Shown here in pieces: positions 11,586 to 22,911 of a stretch of DNA of 64,000 nucleotides. The position numbers and the translations under genes were made by a program. The stretch comes from Microplitis mediator (lineage: Eukaryota; Arthropoda; Insecta; Hymenoptera; Braconidae), in the NCBI RefSeq assembly GCF_029852145.1, contig NC_079976.1, positions 23,772,924 through 23,836,923 of the forward strand. The letters run 5' to 3'. The stretch's first letter is position 1. Each line of letters opens with the position of its first letter. The notes under the pieces were generated by a model. It made no database searches and was not told the origin of the DNA. It worked only from the letters and a program-made list of their open reading frames with translations.

Positions 11586-12575
11586 CTGATTATATGTAAG
11601 TATATATGAGTATTCGCTATAACTTTGTGAAAAATAATCGTACCAACTTCATATAAAATCACATAAATTTGTATTGATTATCTGAATTCTTAGAAGAATT
11701 TTATAAGGTCATATAAGATTTCATATGATCATATATGATCATACATGATTATGTATAACCATATAAAACGTGCTCTTGTAACTTCATAATGTTATATATA
11801 ACCTTACATGAAGTTACATCGAATTTTATAAAAATTTTATAAGATCATATGAGTTCTTATATAATCATACATGGCTGCATATAATTTATAACATTTTACC
11901 TGGTAATGTCATAAACTCATATATAACTTTATAAAAAATCATATCAACTATTGTAAGATCCTTATAAAATTATAGAAATTCGTATAAGAATTTTTTAAGA
12001 TCGTATGAGCTTTTATATGATCATATATGATTATATCTAAGCATATAAAACTTCACCTGGTATTGTTATAAAGTTATATATAACTTTCAATAAAATCACA
12101 TCAAATGTTGTAAAATTCTTATAAGATCATATGAATCCTTATAAAAAATTTATAAGATTATGTGAGCTTTCATATAATCATATATAAACATATATGTTTA
12201 TATATGATTCTATAAGAACTTTTTCCCGGGTTTATATAAAATCACATCAATTTTTATAAAATCCTTATAAAACTATATAAATTCTTATAAGCTTTTTATA
12301 AGATCATATGAACTTTTATATGATCATATATAATTATATATAAGCATATAAAACTTTATCTAGTAATTTTATAACGTTATATATAACTTTATATAAAATC
12401 ATATCAATTTTTATATAGTCCTCACAAGAGTATATTAATTCTGATAAGAACTTTGTAAGATCATATAAGCTTTTATGTAATCATATATAATTTTTATATA
12501 TTTCTTATATGATTATATATAAATTGTATATAAACATATATGTTTATATATGATCATATAAAATCTTTTTTTCCC
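11586..12575. repeat. AT-rich degenerate tandem repeat, period about 150-160 bp
   Basis: Repeated blocks of 'catataagatcatatgagc', 'atatataagcatataaaac', and 'taatgttataaagttatatataac' recur about six times. The words are palindromic, so the region can fold on itself. It ends at tttttcccgga. I see no gene. Confidence 0.6.
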
Positions 12576-13267
12576 GGATAAATTTGTTTCCTAAAATCTT
12601 CGCGTATTTTCGCAGTAAAATATTATTCAAATCTTCGCTTTTCGCGGTAAAGTAAAATATAAATTTGCTTGTCAAGTCCTTACGCTTGTCACGGTGAAAT
12701 ATTATTTAAAATTTTCGCTTTTCGTGGTAATATATTCTTTAATTCTCCACGTATTACGTGGTACAATTTAATATTAAAATAAAATTAAATTAAATGGATT
12801 AAAATAAGATGAAGATAATCAACACTACCAGTGCTTCCGATTGATATTAATTCATGACTTACGACGATCAAGGTCCGGTTCGTATACCCAGCTACCGTTA
12901 ACCGAATGGTGAATTTAATAACACGCCAATTATTCTCCTGAGACTCGTAGAAAATGATATACCGATTATTTGAGTGATTACGACGGTCAAGGTCTAACAT
13001 CTCTCAACTAAAAAACATCTATCATATATTGGTAAATTCTTTCTAACAACATAATTATTACACTAATTAGTAGATAAAGATAATTCTTTATGTTACCTCG
13101 ACCAGTCAAAATGACGATTGATTTTTAGTGTACACGAAGCTTTTAACCTTAAGGCATTTATGTCTAATCCAAAACTATATCAGTTTCTTGACTTAGAATT
13201 AGTTTTGTAGAACAATAAAAATACTCGTATTACGTTACAGAAATTAAAAATACAAATAATTGAAGAA
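12576..13267. other. Short CGCGGTAAAATATTATT-type repeats, then the upstream flank of gene B
   Basis: From 12597 to about 12770 there are four degenerate copies of 'cttcgcttttcgcggtaaaatatt'. From about 13000 the sequence matches 1494-1948, the duplicated upstream region of gene A. No other gene is supported. Confidence 0.5.
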
Positions 13268-16200
13268 ATGTATGCGATAAAAAATAAATTATTACTTATC
13301 AACACTATTGTACTTGTTATAATAAGTATTAATGCTAAAAAAGTGCCATTATTAGAATTGTCCGTTGGTGACATCATTAATATAGATTATTTAAAGGAAT
13401 GGTCAATTGAAACTGTCGGGAATATATTTGATGGTTATAATGCAACAAAATTTACTAAGACTGAAGATTTCGTAGATTCTCATCACATTAGCTTCAAAAA
13501 AAAATGTTGTTTATCTCTGAAATCTTTAGCATACTATGACTACCCGGAAATCAGTATTGATGATACTGAATCTGATCCAACAAGAATACTTTACAGCACA
13601 GACAGGCAAAAATATAACTACTTTGGCATTAGCCAAGATTATGTCGACAGTAAGTATTTATATGGTATCGTTAAATTATGTAAGATCGTCGAAACCCGAA
13701 ATTTAAAAATTCAAGTGATTGATGAGAGTGATTTTCCAATTGTTAATCGTCACCAAAATTACAAACTACTGCTCGACGAATCAGCCATTTTACGATTAAA
13801 AGGAAATAATGAAACGCATTTCGTGTCATCCATCACTACTGGAGACTGTCTATTCCAAGTAAGAAATTGTTCAAATTTAGTCTTAAACACATAATTGTTG
13901 ATATTGCGCAGGCGCACGACTAGAATTTTTTCCTGATTTGCCTGAAGTACCGTGATAACCTTGTCCAGTAACATAAGATTCGCCTTCGTAGAGCTAACCT
14001 GACGGGTTCTTTATTAAAACTACATCAGGAGAGCCTTAGTAATTAAATAGTATATCACACTACAAGAGCAGAAAGTTGAGATTCCTACACTGCGCGCCAT
14101 GATGCCCGAGGCGAAGCCGAGGGCATCAAGGCGCACACTTCAGGGCGCTCAAATTTCTGTCCGTTGACAAATGGAAGTACGTTGACAAATCAAAGATGTA
14201 TTTATTATATAACCACGTTTTAGCATGTATTGATGGCTGCCCCGACATTTGCGACTCGAGCGAAGCGAGTGCTGCTGATCGGGGGGGGGGGGGGGGCAGG
14301 CATCAAGTTCATCTATGTACAAAACAAATCATTATTAGACATTTTTAAAAGAAATACTTTCTAATTTTCAAAAAATTTTTAAATTTATCAAAAACAATTT
14401 TTTTTAAGTAGTTTCAGTTAAAAAATTAAAATTTTATTTATTATTTTACTGTCAAGTTTATCCCAAAAAAATGTTTTTTGTGTTTCCTGAAAAATTTTGT
14501 TTTTTTGACTTATGGGGTTTTTTTAAATAAACGATTTAGATAGCGCGCAAGTAATTCCAGTAGGGCACAAATGTTAGACTTTCTGTCGCGAAATTGATGC
14601 CGAAGATACGTACTTTCGACCGAGGTATGAAGAAAAAGTTATTTATCATCAGGCTATCCTTATGATTCCCTGATCAATACCACACCAAGTTTAACGTTTT
14701 CGTTTGATCATCGAGCTAAAAATTATTCCAACTGTTATTGTTAAAGTCCCGAAAAAAAATTTTTTTTGATTTACCGGAAGCACCATAGGGTTATAATTTA
14801 CTAATACATTCGACCGTAAAAATTTCCAATCCCTTTCAATTTTTTATTCACCGGCTAAAAAATAAACAAAGTACAGAACAATAATATATTTATATAAAGA
14901 TTACGTCATTCATTGCATCACGGATTTTTTACTTCTCCATCAGTTGTATTTACACTTACACGATCACCCATGCGAGTCAGCGTAGTGAATAGCTTCTAGG
15001 ACTTTGAATCAGAAGGATGCGGGTTCGAGCCCAGCAGTCACCGGAATTTTTTCATCAATAAAAAAAATTAATTCTTCCTCTCGGTAATGCTCCTAATAAT
15101 ACATTAGATCACATTTAGGACCAGATACGGCAATTCTGGTGGGAATCATGGGTCATTAGCATTACGTCCATATCAATTCTTCGTCAGGAAATTCCGATCT
15201 GGGTCTTATTCGAAATAAAGTTAACCTGATAAGGCCCTTGTCAGATTCTTATAAAAAAATCTAATCAGGCGTATTTAACATTCTTCAAATTTTAATTGCA
15301 GGTTTATGTTAACAGAGCAGACATATGTAATTCAACAGATCAAGGCCGGAATAAAAAAAATTTTGACAATAATTTTTTCGAGTCTTCTTTGTATAAAAGC
15401 AGCGTTGTAATTGCCAGTCACATGCATGATCGTCAAAATATGGTCAATGAATACTTGAATAAATCTGGAAAATCACTTTATAATTTACAAGATGGTCAAG
15501 AAATACCGTATAACAATATTATGAATCTTCTCGATAAATGTGTTGTGGTTAATTTTAAATTACATTCATTACCTGACTTATCTAAACTATCAGATAGAAA
15601 AATACAGGAATCGACAGTACACACAACTTCGCTAGAATGTTTGGTACCAGGCGACATAATAAATGCCGATAAGTTAAAAAATATTGATTCATCTATGACG
15701 ATAAGTAACATCTTAGTCGACGTATCCGATGGAACAACTAAACCATTTGTTACGTTTAATTACACCGATTGTTATGAATATAACGATAACGATCCAGTCA
15801 CCCTTGATTTTGTTACTTATAAATCGTACCTTCATTATCCAACAGAATCTTTTTATAAGTTCAACGTTTTCGACGAAATAGTTAAGCGCAAACATTACGG
15901 AGTTCATCGTAAATATTTAAATAAAAAGTACAAGTGTTTGAAGATTACTATCTGCTCTGAATTCAAAAGACGAAAATTGATTATTCCGTCTGTGCGTGTA
16001 ATTAATTTGGGCCAACAGACCAATAATAGTTCAATTATTTTCAACAGTGAGAATCTCGTCCTACGCTATACGGATAACAATGAAACACACTATGTTGCTC
16101 GTACAGAAACAGGAAATTGCTTGTTCCAGGTTATTATTAATATTTATTTTTTCGTAGAAATATTTTCTTATTTAAGAAGTATCTTGCTTAACTTGTGGGA

Positions 16201-18560
16201 TTAGTATTATACTCAAGTGTGGGTTTGGCGGCACAAGCGAAGCTAGTTTTGCCAACACACGAGATTATAGTACTACACGGAAAGAAAATTATGGGAAGAT
16301 TTGCTATGCATTATGGGAATGGTTCCCATAATGGTATGGGAATAGTACCTATACTACTATAGGGATGGTTCCCATATATTATGGGAACCATTCCCATAAT
16401 AGTATGAGAATAGTTCCCATACCATTATGGGAATGGTTCCCATATCATTATGGGGACCATTCCCATAATGAGATGGGAACCATCCCTACAATATCATAAA
16501 ATTTTTTTTTTGCACAATAGTGTAGAAGTTTTCCAAAATTTGAATTTTCTTGAATGTTTTGTGCTGACAAAAAATTCTTGTTATAAATTTTAATATTTTT
16601 TTGCCAAATACGATTTTTTTTTTCAATGTTTGAATTTTTGTTTTTATGTTTAATAATATTTCTGTGTATTGTAGAAGTGATTACCACATTTCTTTTAATT
16701 AATTTTTTCATGATAATATGGGAACCATTCCCATAATATTATAAGAATGGTTCCTATAATACTATGGGAACTATTCCCATAATATTATAGGAACGATTCC
16801 CATAATGGTATACGAACCATTCCAATTGCATTATGGGAATCATTCCCATAATATTATGGGAATGGTTCCTATAATATTATAGAAAGTATTCCTATAAATT
16901 ATAGGAACCATTCCCATAAATTATAGGAATGATTCCCATAATATTATAGAAAGTATTCCTATAAATTATAGGAACCATTCCCATAAATTATAGGAATGAT
17001 TCCCATAATATTATAGAAAGTATTCCTATAAATTATAGGAACCATTCCCATAAATTATAGGAATGATTCCCATAATATTATAGAAAGTATTCCTATAAAT
17101 TATAGGAACCATTCCCATAAATTATAGGAATGATTCCCATAATATTATAGAAAGTATTCCTATAAATTATAGGAACCATTCCCATAATATTATAGAAAGT
17201 ATTCCTATAAATTATAGGAACCATTCCCATAAATTATAGGAATGATTCCCATAATATTATAGAAAGTATTCCTATAAATTATAGGAACCATTCCCATAAA
17301 TTATAGGAATGATTCCCATAATATTATAGAAAGTATTCCTATAAATTATAGGAACCATTCCCATAAATTATAGGAATGATTCCCATAATATTATAGAAAG
17401 TATTCCTATAAATTATAGGAACCATTCCCATAAATTATAGGAATGATTCCCATAATATTATAGAAAGTATTCCTATAAATTATAGGAACCATTCCCATAA
17501 ATTATAGGAATGATTCCCATAATATTATAGAAAGTATTCCTATAAATTATAGGAACCATTCCCATAAATTATAGGAATGATTCCCATAATATTATAGAAA
17601 GTATTCCTATAAATTATAGGAACCATTCCCATAATATTATAGAAAGTATTCCTATAAATTATAGGAACCATTCCCATAAATTATAGGAATGATTCCCATA
17701 ATATTATAGAAAGTATTCCTATAAATTATAGGAACCATTCCTATAATTATAGGAACCATTTCTATAGTGTAATGGGTATCATTCCCATAATTATAGGAAC
17801 TATTCCTACAATTATGGGAAACATTACTATAATTATAGGAACCGCTCCCATAATTTATGGCCTTAATTCCTATGATGGTATAGGAAAAAATTTCACAAAA
17901 TTATGGGAACCGCTGCCATAATTTTCTTTCCGTGTAGATGTCACTAGATATACAGCAGTTTTTGTCATACTTGTTCAGAAAGTCCAATATTGTGTGGACC
18001 GTTTCTAACATACAGATTGTGTTGATTTTAACACAATATTTTTTACTGTGTATAGTTGGTGAAGCTATTTTACAAAAACGAGTTTAAAACTAATGTCCTT
18101 GGCTTCGCCTTGGATGGTTATGAAATTCGTTTCCCTTCGCGTCACAAACCTTAGGCTTAGATCGCAACATCGTGATTGTCGGTTAAAGGATCGTGTATTA
18201 ATATAACATTTGATGAGTTTGATTTTAGCCAGTAAGAAGCGTATTCTTTGGGCATATGATTTAATTAATAATAATTATATTGTGTTTTAGTCATTAATAT
18301 TTCCAAATGACGACGACATCCCTGATGACAAAAAAATAACTTCGCCACTTCTATACATGGGTAAAATAATATCAGCAAATAACAATCATGATCTTGAAAA
18401 ATGGGCAGAAAGTTTTGTCAATAATCTGACAATAACTTCTCACAAAACTCTTCACGCTGTAGGAAGTAACCCTATAACCAGAGCATCTTTCTTTTCAGAA
18501 CTTTCTCTTCGTAACGATGACAATACTCTTACAAATATTTATTTAGATAAATTGTATTGA
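13268..18560 (+). CDS. Uncharacterised secreted protein, gene B (duplicate of gene A)
   Basis: Exons 13268-13858, 15302-16129 and 18291-18560, all phase 0 with the same lengths as gene A (591, 828, 270 bp), giving about 562 residues. Signal peptide, GDI.N blocks, NNETHxV and CLFQ exon ends are all kept. Differences from gene A cluster at residues about 35-55 of exon 1, at the end of exon 2 and in exon 3; the rest of exon 1 is almost unchanged. All three frames are open, so both copies look functional. Intron 1 holds a GC-containing insertion (14051-14639) and intron 2 a 1659-bp MITE (16276-17934), both absent from gene A. Function unknown. Confidence 0.7.
14051..14639. mobile_element. Insertion specific to gene B intron 1, with a G16 tract
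   Basis: Gene A lacks this stretch at the matching point. It contains a GC-rich hairpin (gatgcccgaggc...gccgagggcatc), a second small hairpin (actcgagcgaagcgagt) and sixteen G in a row at 14281-14296. Its ends share an imperfect inverted CAGAAAGT...GCGCGC motif, which suggests a DNA transposon relic. Confidence 0.55.
14970..15043 (+). repeat. tRNA-Gln-like degenerate sequence in intron 1 of gene B
   Basis: Duplicate of the unit at 4072-4143, with the same CTTTGAA loop and B box. It was carried along by the segmental duplication. Confidence 0.5.
16276..17934. mobile_element. Long MITE of the CACGGAAAGAAAATTATGG family, in intron 2 of gene B
   Basis: A 1659-bp element flanked by TA (16274-16275 and 17935-17936), in the opposite orientation to the copy at 2750-3756; the unique core near 16620-16690 is the complement of 3230-3310. 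The empty site is in gene A intron 2 (aatacTAgatgtcac, 5371-5385). Its extra length comes from an internal tandem array. Confidence 0.9.
16870..17740. repeat. Tandem array inside the MITE, about 68-bp unit, about 14 copies
   Basis: The word AGAAAGTATTCCTATAAAT recurs about 14 times, mostly every 67-69 bp, with two shortened units of about 42 bp. The MITE copy at 2750 has no such array, so it expanded after the copies separated. Confidence 0.85.
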
Positions 18561-19261
18561 AAGTCTCGAGTTCAACAATAAAAGTTCGTTAATTGGAAGC
18601 GTTTTAATTCTTAACATAAATTTCATAAATTTGTACAATAAAAATAAGCTATCAATTTTTTTCTATCGAAGAAAATAAAACTTTAAAAATGATATTTATT
18701 ACTTAAGAATAAGGTCAAGTCACAGTTAAATGTGAGTTTAATTAACGATAGATTAGAAAACGTATGAGATATCATTAAGTTGTTTTTGTCGACGTTGTCG
18801 TTATTTTTTTTTTTTTTTTACGTGTCTAAGATTATTTTATACAGGAAAAAACAAGGTAGTAAATTTAGTAGTATCTTACTCACGTAGAAAGAAAAGTACA
18901 CGGAAAAAAATAATCGGCAGCAGCTACTGATTATTTCGGTACCCGATACCAAAATAATCAGTTGCTGTCACCCATTATTTTTTTCCGTGTAGAACATTTC
19001 AACTTACGCGTGTACTTGCCTACCAGAGCCGAAGGCAAGGGCGGAAGTTACGCGGAATGAGAGATCCTACTGTCCTCCATGGTAGATATAAAATTTTTCA
19101 CCAGATCTGCACGCGAAAGTTCAAATTTACTCAATTTATGGGAAGAATGACGAATGCACTATTTTTAATCATTTGTTTTCCCATCAAAGAAAGGAACGAC
19201 GTTCTTTCCTCTAAACAGATCGAGTATGTAAATAATTAACTTCTACCATTCCATATTCTAG
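18561..19261. other. 3' flank of gene B
   Basis: Matches 6472-7172, including the hairpin MITE. The duplication ends at about 19261. No extra gene is seen. Confidence 0.6.
18899..18989. mobile_element. 91-bp hairpin MITE, duplicate of 6811-6901
   Basis: Same ends (CACGG/CCGTG), same TA flanks and same position relative to the gene as the copy downstream of gene A. Confidence 0.85.
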
Positions 19262-19290
19262 TTTTCAAACAAATATCGCTCAAGAATATT

Positions 19291-20004
19291 GCACACCTCA
19301 ATCGCGAAAGCGTTAGGTGTGCTTACTGTCACTCTCTCACTCTCGGCCCTTTCACGGACTTTAAATCCTCTCTACATTCTTTATAGTACACCAAAGTTGT
19401 TAATGATATATACCATTTTAAAGGAAATTTATTAAGGAACATTTTTCAATGCAATCCATATTTGATTAATGATGTGATTAATTTAAAAAAAATGATTTAG
19501 TCCGAAGCCCTCAGTGCGTCAATTGTGGTGTTCGGACTCGTCTAAACACGATAACTTTCGAAAAACAAGACTTATCGACTTAGTTTTTTTTTTATTATCT
19601 GTGTATTTCTGATCACAAGAACCCTTTCAAAAATTACTATCTGAATCCTTTTTGTTTTGGTGTAATTAATAAAAAAACGTGAAAACTGATTCTTCGTGAA
19701 AAATTTAGCTGCTATTTTTACTGTTGTTATTATTTTTTTCATTGTTTCTCTCTATCAACTACTGGTGGCAGCACTAGCGTATCAATATGTTTGAAAAAAA
19801 AAGCGACATTTAAGACAAAACAAGGCGGGATATTTAGAAAAAAATGTTAGTAAAAAAATATTAAACTGAAAATAAAAAATAAAAATAAAAAAATCAAATT
19901 GATAATTTGTAAGTTGAATAAAAGTTCATAATAAAAAAAAATATCTTAATATTATATAATAATAAAAGTAATGATTAAAAATAAATTGAGCGATTGAGGT
20001 GTGC
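19291..20004. mobile_element. Terminal-inverted-repeat element with GCACACCTCAATCGC ends
   Basis: GCACACCTCAATCGC at 19291-19305 is matched exactly in complement at 19990-20004. The 714-bp interior is AT-rich, with no supported coding sequence. It begins about 30 bp after the end of the segmental duplication. Confidence 0.65.
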
Positions 20005-20056
20005 ACTTTTGGATTTTCCAACATTTTTTTGTTTAAATATCTTAAGCAACCAAAGA

Positions 20057-20175
20057 AAAAAATGTATATAGACGTGAAATAAAGTATTATTTATCAGCGA
20101 CAATAGTTACTGTATATTTCAATTTCAATTATAAATAAAAGAAATTAAATGCTATTACTTTCATCACTTACGATG
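20057..20175 (+). pseudogene. Orphan upstream fragment of the PI-PLC-X family
   Basis: About 119 bp closely matching 9661-9774, the region upstream of copy 2. The coding remnant at 20515 follows, separated by about 340 bp of unrelated sequence. Confidence 0.65.
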
Positions 20176-20514
20176 CAATTTCATGATCAATTAATGCTTG
20201 ATATTTTTGAAGTTTCTTTTCAAGAAATTCCAAGTTATCAGAATCTTCATTTCTGCGTTTATTCATAATTAATTGCAATAAACACAAATAATAATGATTG
20301 ACAAGATGTCAAAATGTCAAAGGAAATAAATAAATATTTTTAAAAGAACAAAATTTGAAAATTGTGACTTTAGAAGATAGCGATGATGGCCTGAGTGATG
20401 GCCCGAACAGTGCAGCGTCAACACTTCTTTATTTTTTTTTAGCTAAACTTGTAGTGGTGCGTACAGAGACGATACTATATAGTGATGTCGAGAACGAAAC
20501 ATAAAACATAATTA

Positions 20515-20873
20515 TCATATGCTGATAATGTTAAAGAATTGCAAACACAGGATCTGAACATTGCATAACAATTGAAATATGGAATCCGTGTTTGTGACGT
20601 TGGTGTACTATCACAATCTAGTTTATTTGAAATCTACACCGAAAATGTTCAAGCGAAAAGCTGAGGCATTCATGGAAATTCACAAATTTCTCAACGTCAA
20701 TCCCGGTAAATTTATAATTATATTTTTACGCCAAGTCGCTTTTGAATTACTCGATTTAACCAAATTCCATTGTGAAATAACTGATTATTACATTAAAAAT
20801 GCTATCGGTGGAAATCGTTTCGTTAAAAACTAGCATTTGAGTGACAGTATTGGACAGCATCGTGGTAAATGAA
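20515..20873 (+). pseudogene. PI-PLC-X-like pseudogene fragment
   Basis: This matches residues about 66-190 of copy 1 (for example ELQTQDLNIA, QLKYGIRV, IHKFL.LNPG, GGNRFVK). It has in-frame stops (TAA in place of a Gln after LNIA; TAG after FVKN) and a frameshift near 20665. The N-terminus with the GTH motif is missing. Homology ends at 'cgtggtaaa', where the element at 20874 begins. It is closest to the gene at 452-1426. Confidence 0.8.
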
Positions 20874-22133
20874 CCCGGGTCAAAAAATTTGATCTGATTT
20901 TAGTCTAACTGGACTGTATTTGGACTACTTGGTCTGTTATTGAACTTCGATAAAAATTTTAATCTGTTTTTGATCTACCCGGACTGAAAAATTTGACCTG
21001 ACTTTAGTCTGATTGGACTATTTGATCTGATTTTGATTTTTTATGAAAATTTTAAGCTGTTTTCGACCTGCTACTTTAAAAAACAAACGCGTTACGAGCA
21101 GACTAAATTAGATTAATTCGTGAACTTTAAAAACTTTTAGTTCTGAAAATTTACAAGTACAAAACTAGATTAAATCATGGACTTATAAAATTTTTATTTA
21201 TGGGCAATATTTATGAAAAAACATTAAGTTGCAGAATTGATTATGTTTTATTTACTATTTATTTACTATCTTTTGTTTAAAAATGTCGGCATTAATGTCA
21301 AATGAAAATTTGACAGCTTAATTTTTTAGTTGTCTTCATTGAATATTTATGTCATTGAATAAAAGTGATAAAACAACTCTTAAAATGTCAAGAATTTTCT
21401 CTTATTTACTGGATAAAATTGAAAATATTTTGGCATAAGAAAACATCAAAATTCTTGTGCTACGGAGAAAAATGTTGGCTCGAAATCTACCAATTTTTAT
21501 TATGCTGTCGACCAAACTTGAAACAGAAAGTAAAGTATCCAAAAAATTACTATGCTCTTATAAAAAATTATTATGCTGCATCAAAATTATTATAATGTAT
21601 GGAAGTAATTGATATTGAAGCTCATCGATAAGTTTCTCGCGCGTAATAAGTAATGTGATACAGTATAATCATTTTTTGTAAGAGCACGATAATTTTTTGG
21701 ATGCTTTACTTCCTGTTTCAAGTTTGGTCGACAGCATTGTAAAAATTGGTAGGTTTTGAGCCAACATTTTCTCTGTGTGACATCTTATTATGGAAGCGCA
21801 TTAGCATGTTTTGAATACCAAGAAAATGAAAATAAATTAATAAATCTAGATTATTATTATTTATATTTATAAAAAGTCCTGTATTTGTCCTTAAAAACAA
21901 TTGAACACAGACCAATAATTATAATAAAAAAGTCTGTTTTTAGTCTAAACGCGATTTAAAAGAAACTAAATATCATACGAAAATAAGTCTGATAGTAGCC
22001 TGGATAAGGAATAGTGAGGGCAAAAACAGATTAAATTCTTATATAAAATAAATACGATTTATAAACTTGAATTAAAGGAAAAATATTTTAATTTATCATT
22101 TATTTTAAAACAGATCTAATTTTTTGACCCGGG
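20874..22133. mobile_element. CCCGGGTCAAAAAATTTGATCTG-ended element, with a nested hairpin
   Basis: Inverted ends CCCGGGTCAAAAAATTTGATCTG and AGATCTAATTTTTTGACCCGGG. GAA may be the target duplication, if the right end is taken at GACCCGG. The inner inverted repeat (about 21468-21560 against 21690-21790) looks like a separate nested MITE. The other copy is 1-331. The insertion truncates the PI-PLC-X pseudogene. Confidence 0.75.
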
Positions 22134-22911
22134 AACTCTCGGCGAGTCAGTACTATTTTCTTTCATGACTTATCTCACCAATAGTGACTCGCCAAAGTCA
22201 TTTGTATTATTTTTAAATCTTATTTTTTTCTATATTATATCTAAGAGACACAGAAAGAATTTTGAACTTTCCACTAAATTTTATCGAACAAAAAGTCAAC
22301 AAAGACTATTTTATTATCGATAGATTTTGCGCACTCTGACAAATTAAATCTATCTTTAGCTGAGGTTTACATATTTCTTAGCGTGTTGCAGTTAATTTGG
22401 TTTTCTGTCCTTATGATTCTGATCCATTACACAAATACGTGTCGACTTAACTATGGCACAAAGTTTTGAACAGCAGTTATCGTGAGATGAACACTGTAAT
22501 CAATCGAAATAATTTGTCAAATAATAATTCTTTATTATTTATTTTTTTCTCAATATTGATGTTATTTTGTTTAGCGTACCAGTTTTCCCATTTGCACACA
22601 TTTTTTCGTTGGTTGATTAATTTCCGCGTCTACTGGCTTAGATGTCATTTTAGTTATTATTACATCAGTATTATAAAGAGAACCACAAACTTTAGACGTT
22701 GAATATTCAGAAGCGATACAAGAGGATGAACAGCATTGATGGTTTCGACGACACTGTACATAAAATAATAAATAAATTCATAAAAACTGCTATCATAATT
22801 ATAAAATTTACATTATGTTATTTTTTCAATTTCTTTTAAATGCCGCAAGAACCATCTAGATCAGTTCATTTATCAAAAAGATATGTGAGGTCTGCATCCA
22901 TATATACACTA
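22134..22911. other. Unannotated intergenic stretch
   Basis: A 78-codon frame at 22466-22702 has no recognisable domain and looks like chance. I see no repeat boundary, RNA or regulatory signal. Confidence 0.4.

Noticed and set aside
16870..17740. CRISPR-like regular spacing
   Set aside because: Units are contiguous tandem copies with no unique spacers, in a eukaryotic intron MITE.
22466..22702. A 78-codon frame with a hydrophobic stretch
   Set aside because: No start context, homologous copy or domain supports it.
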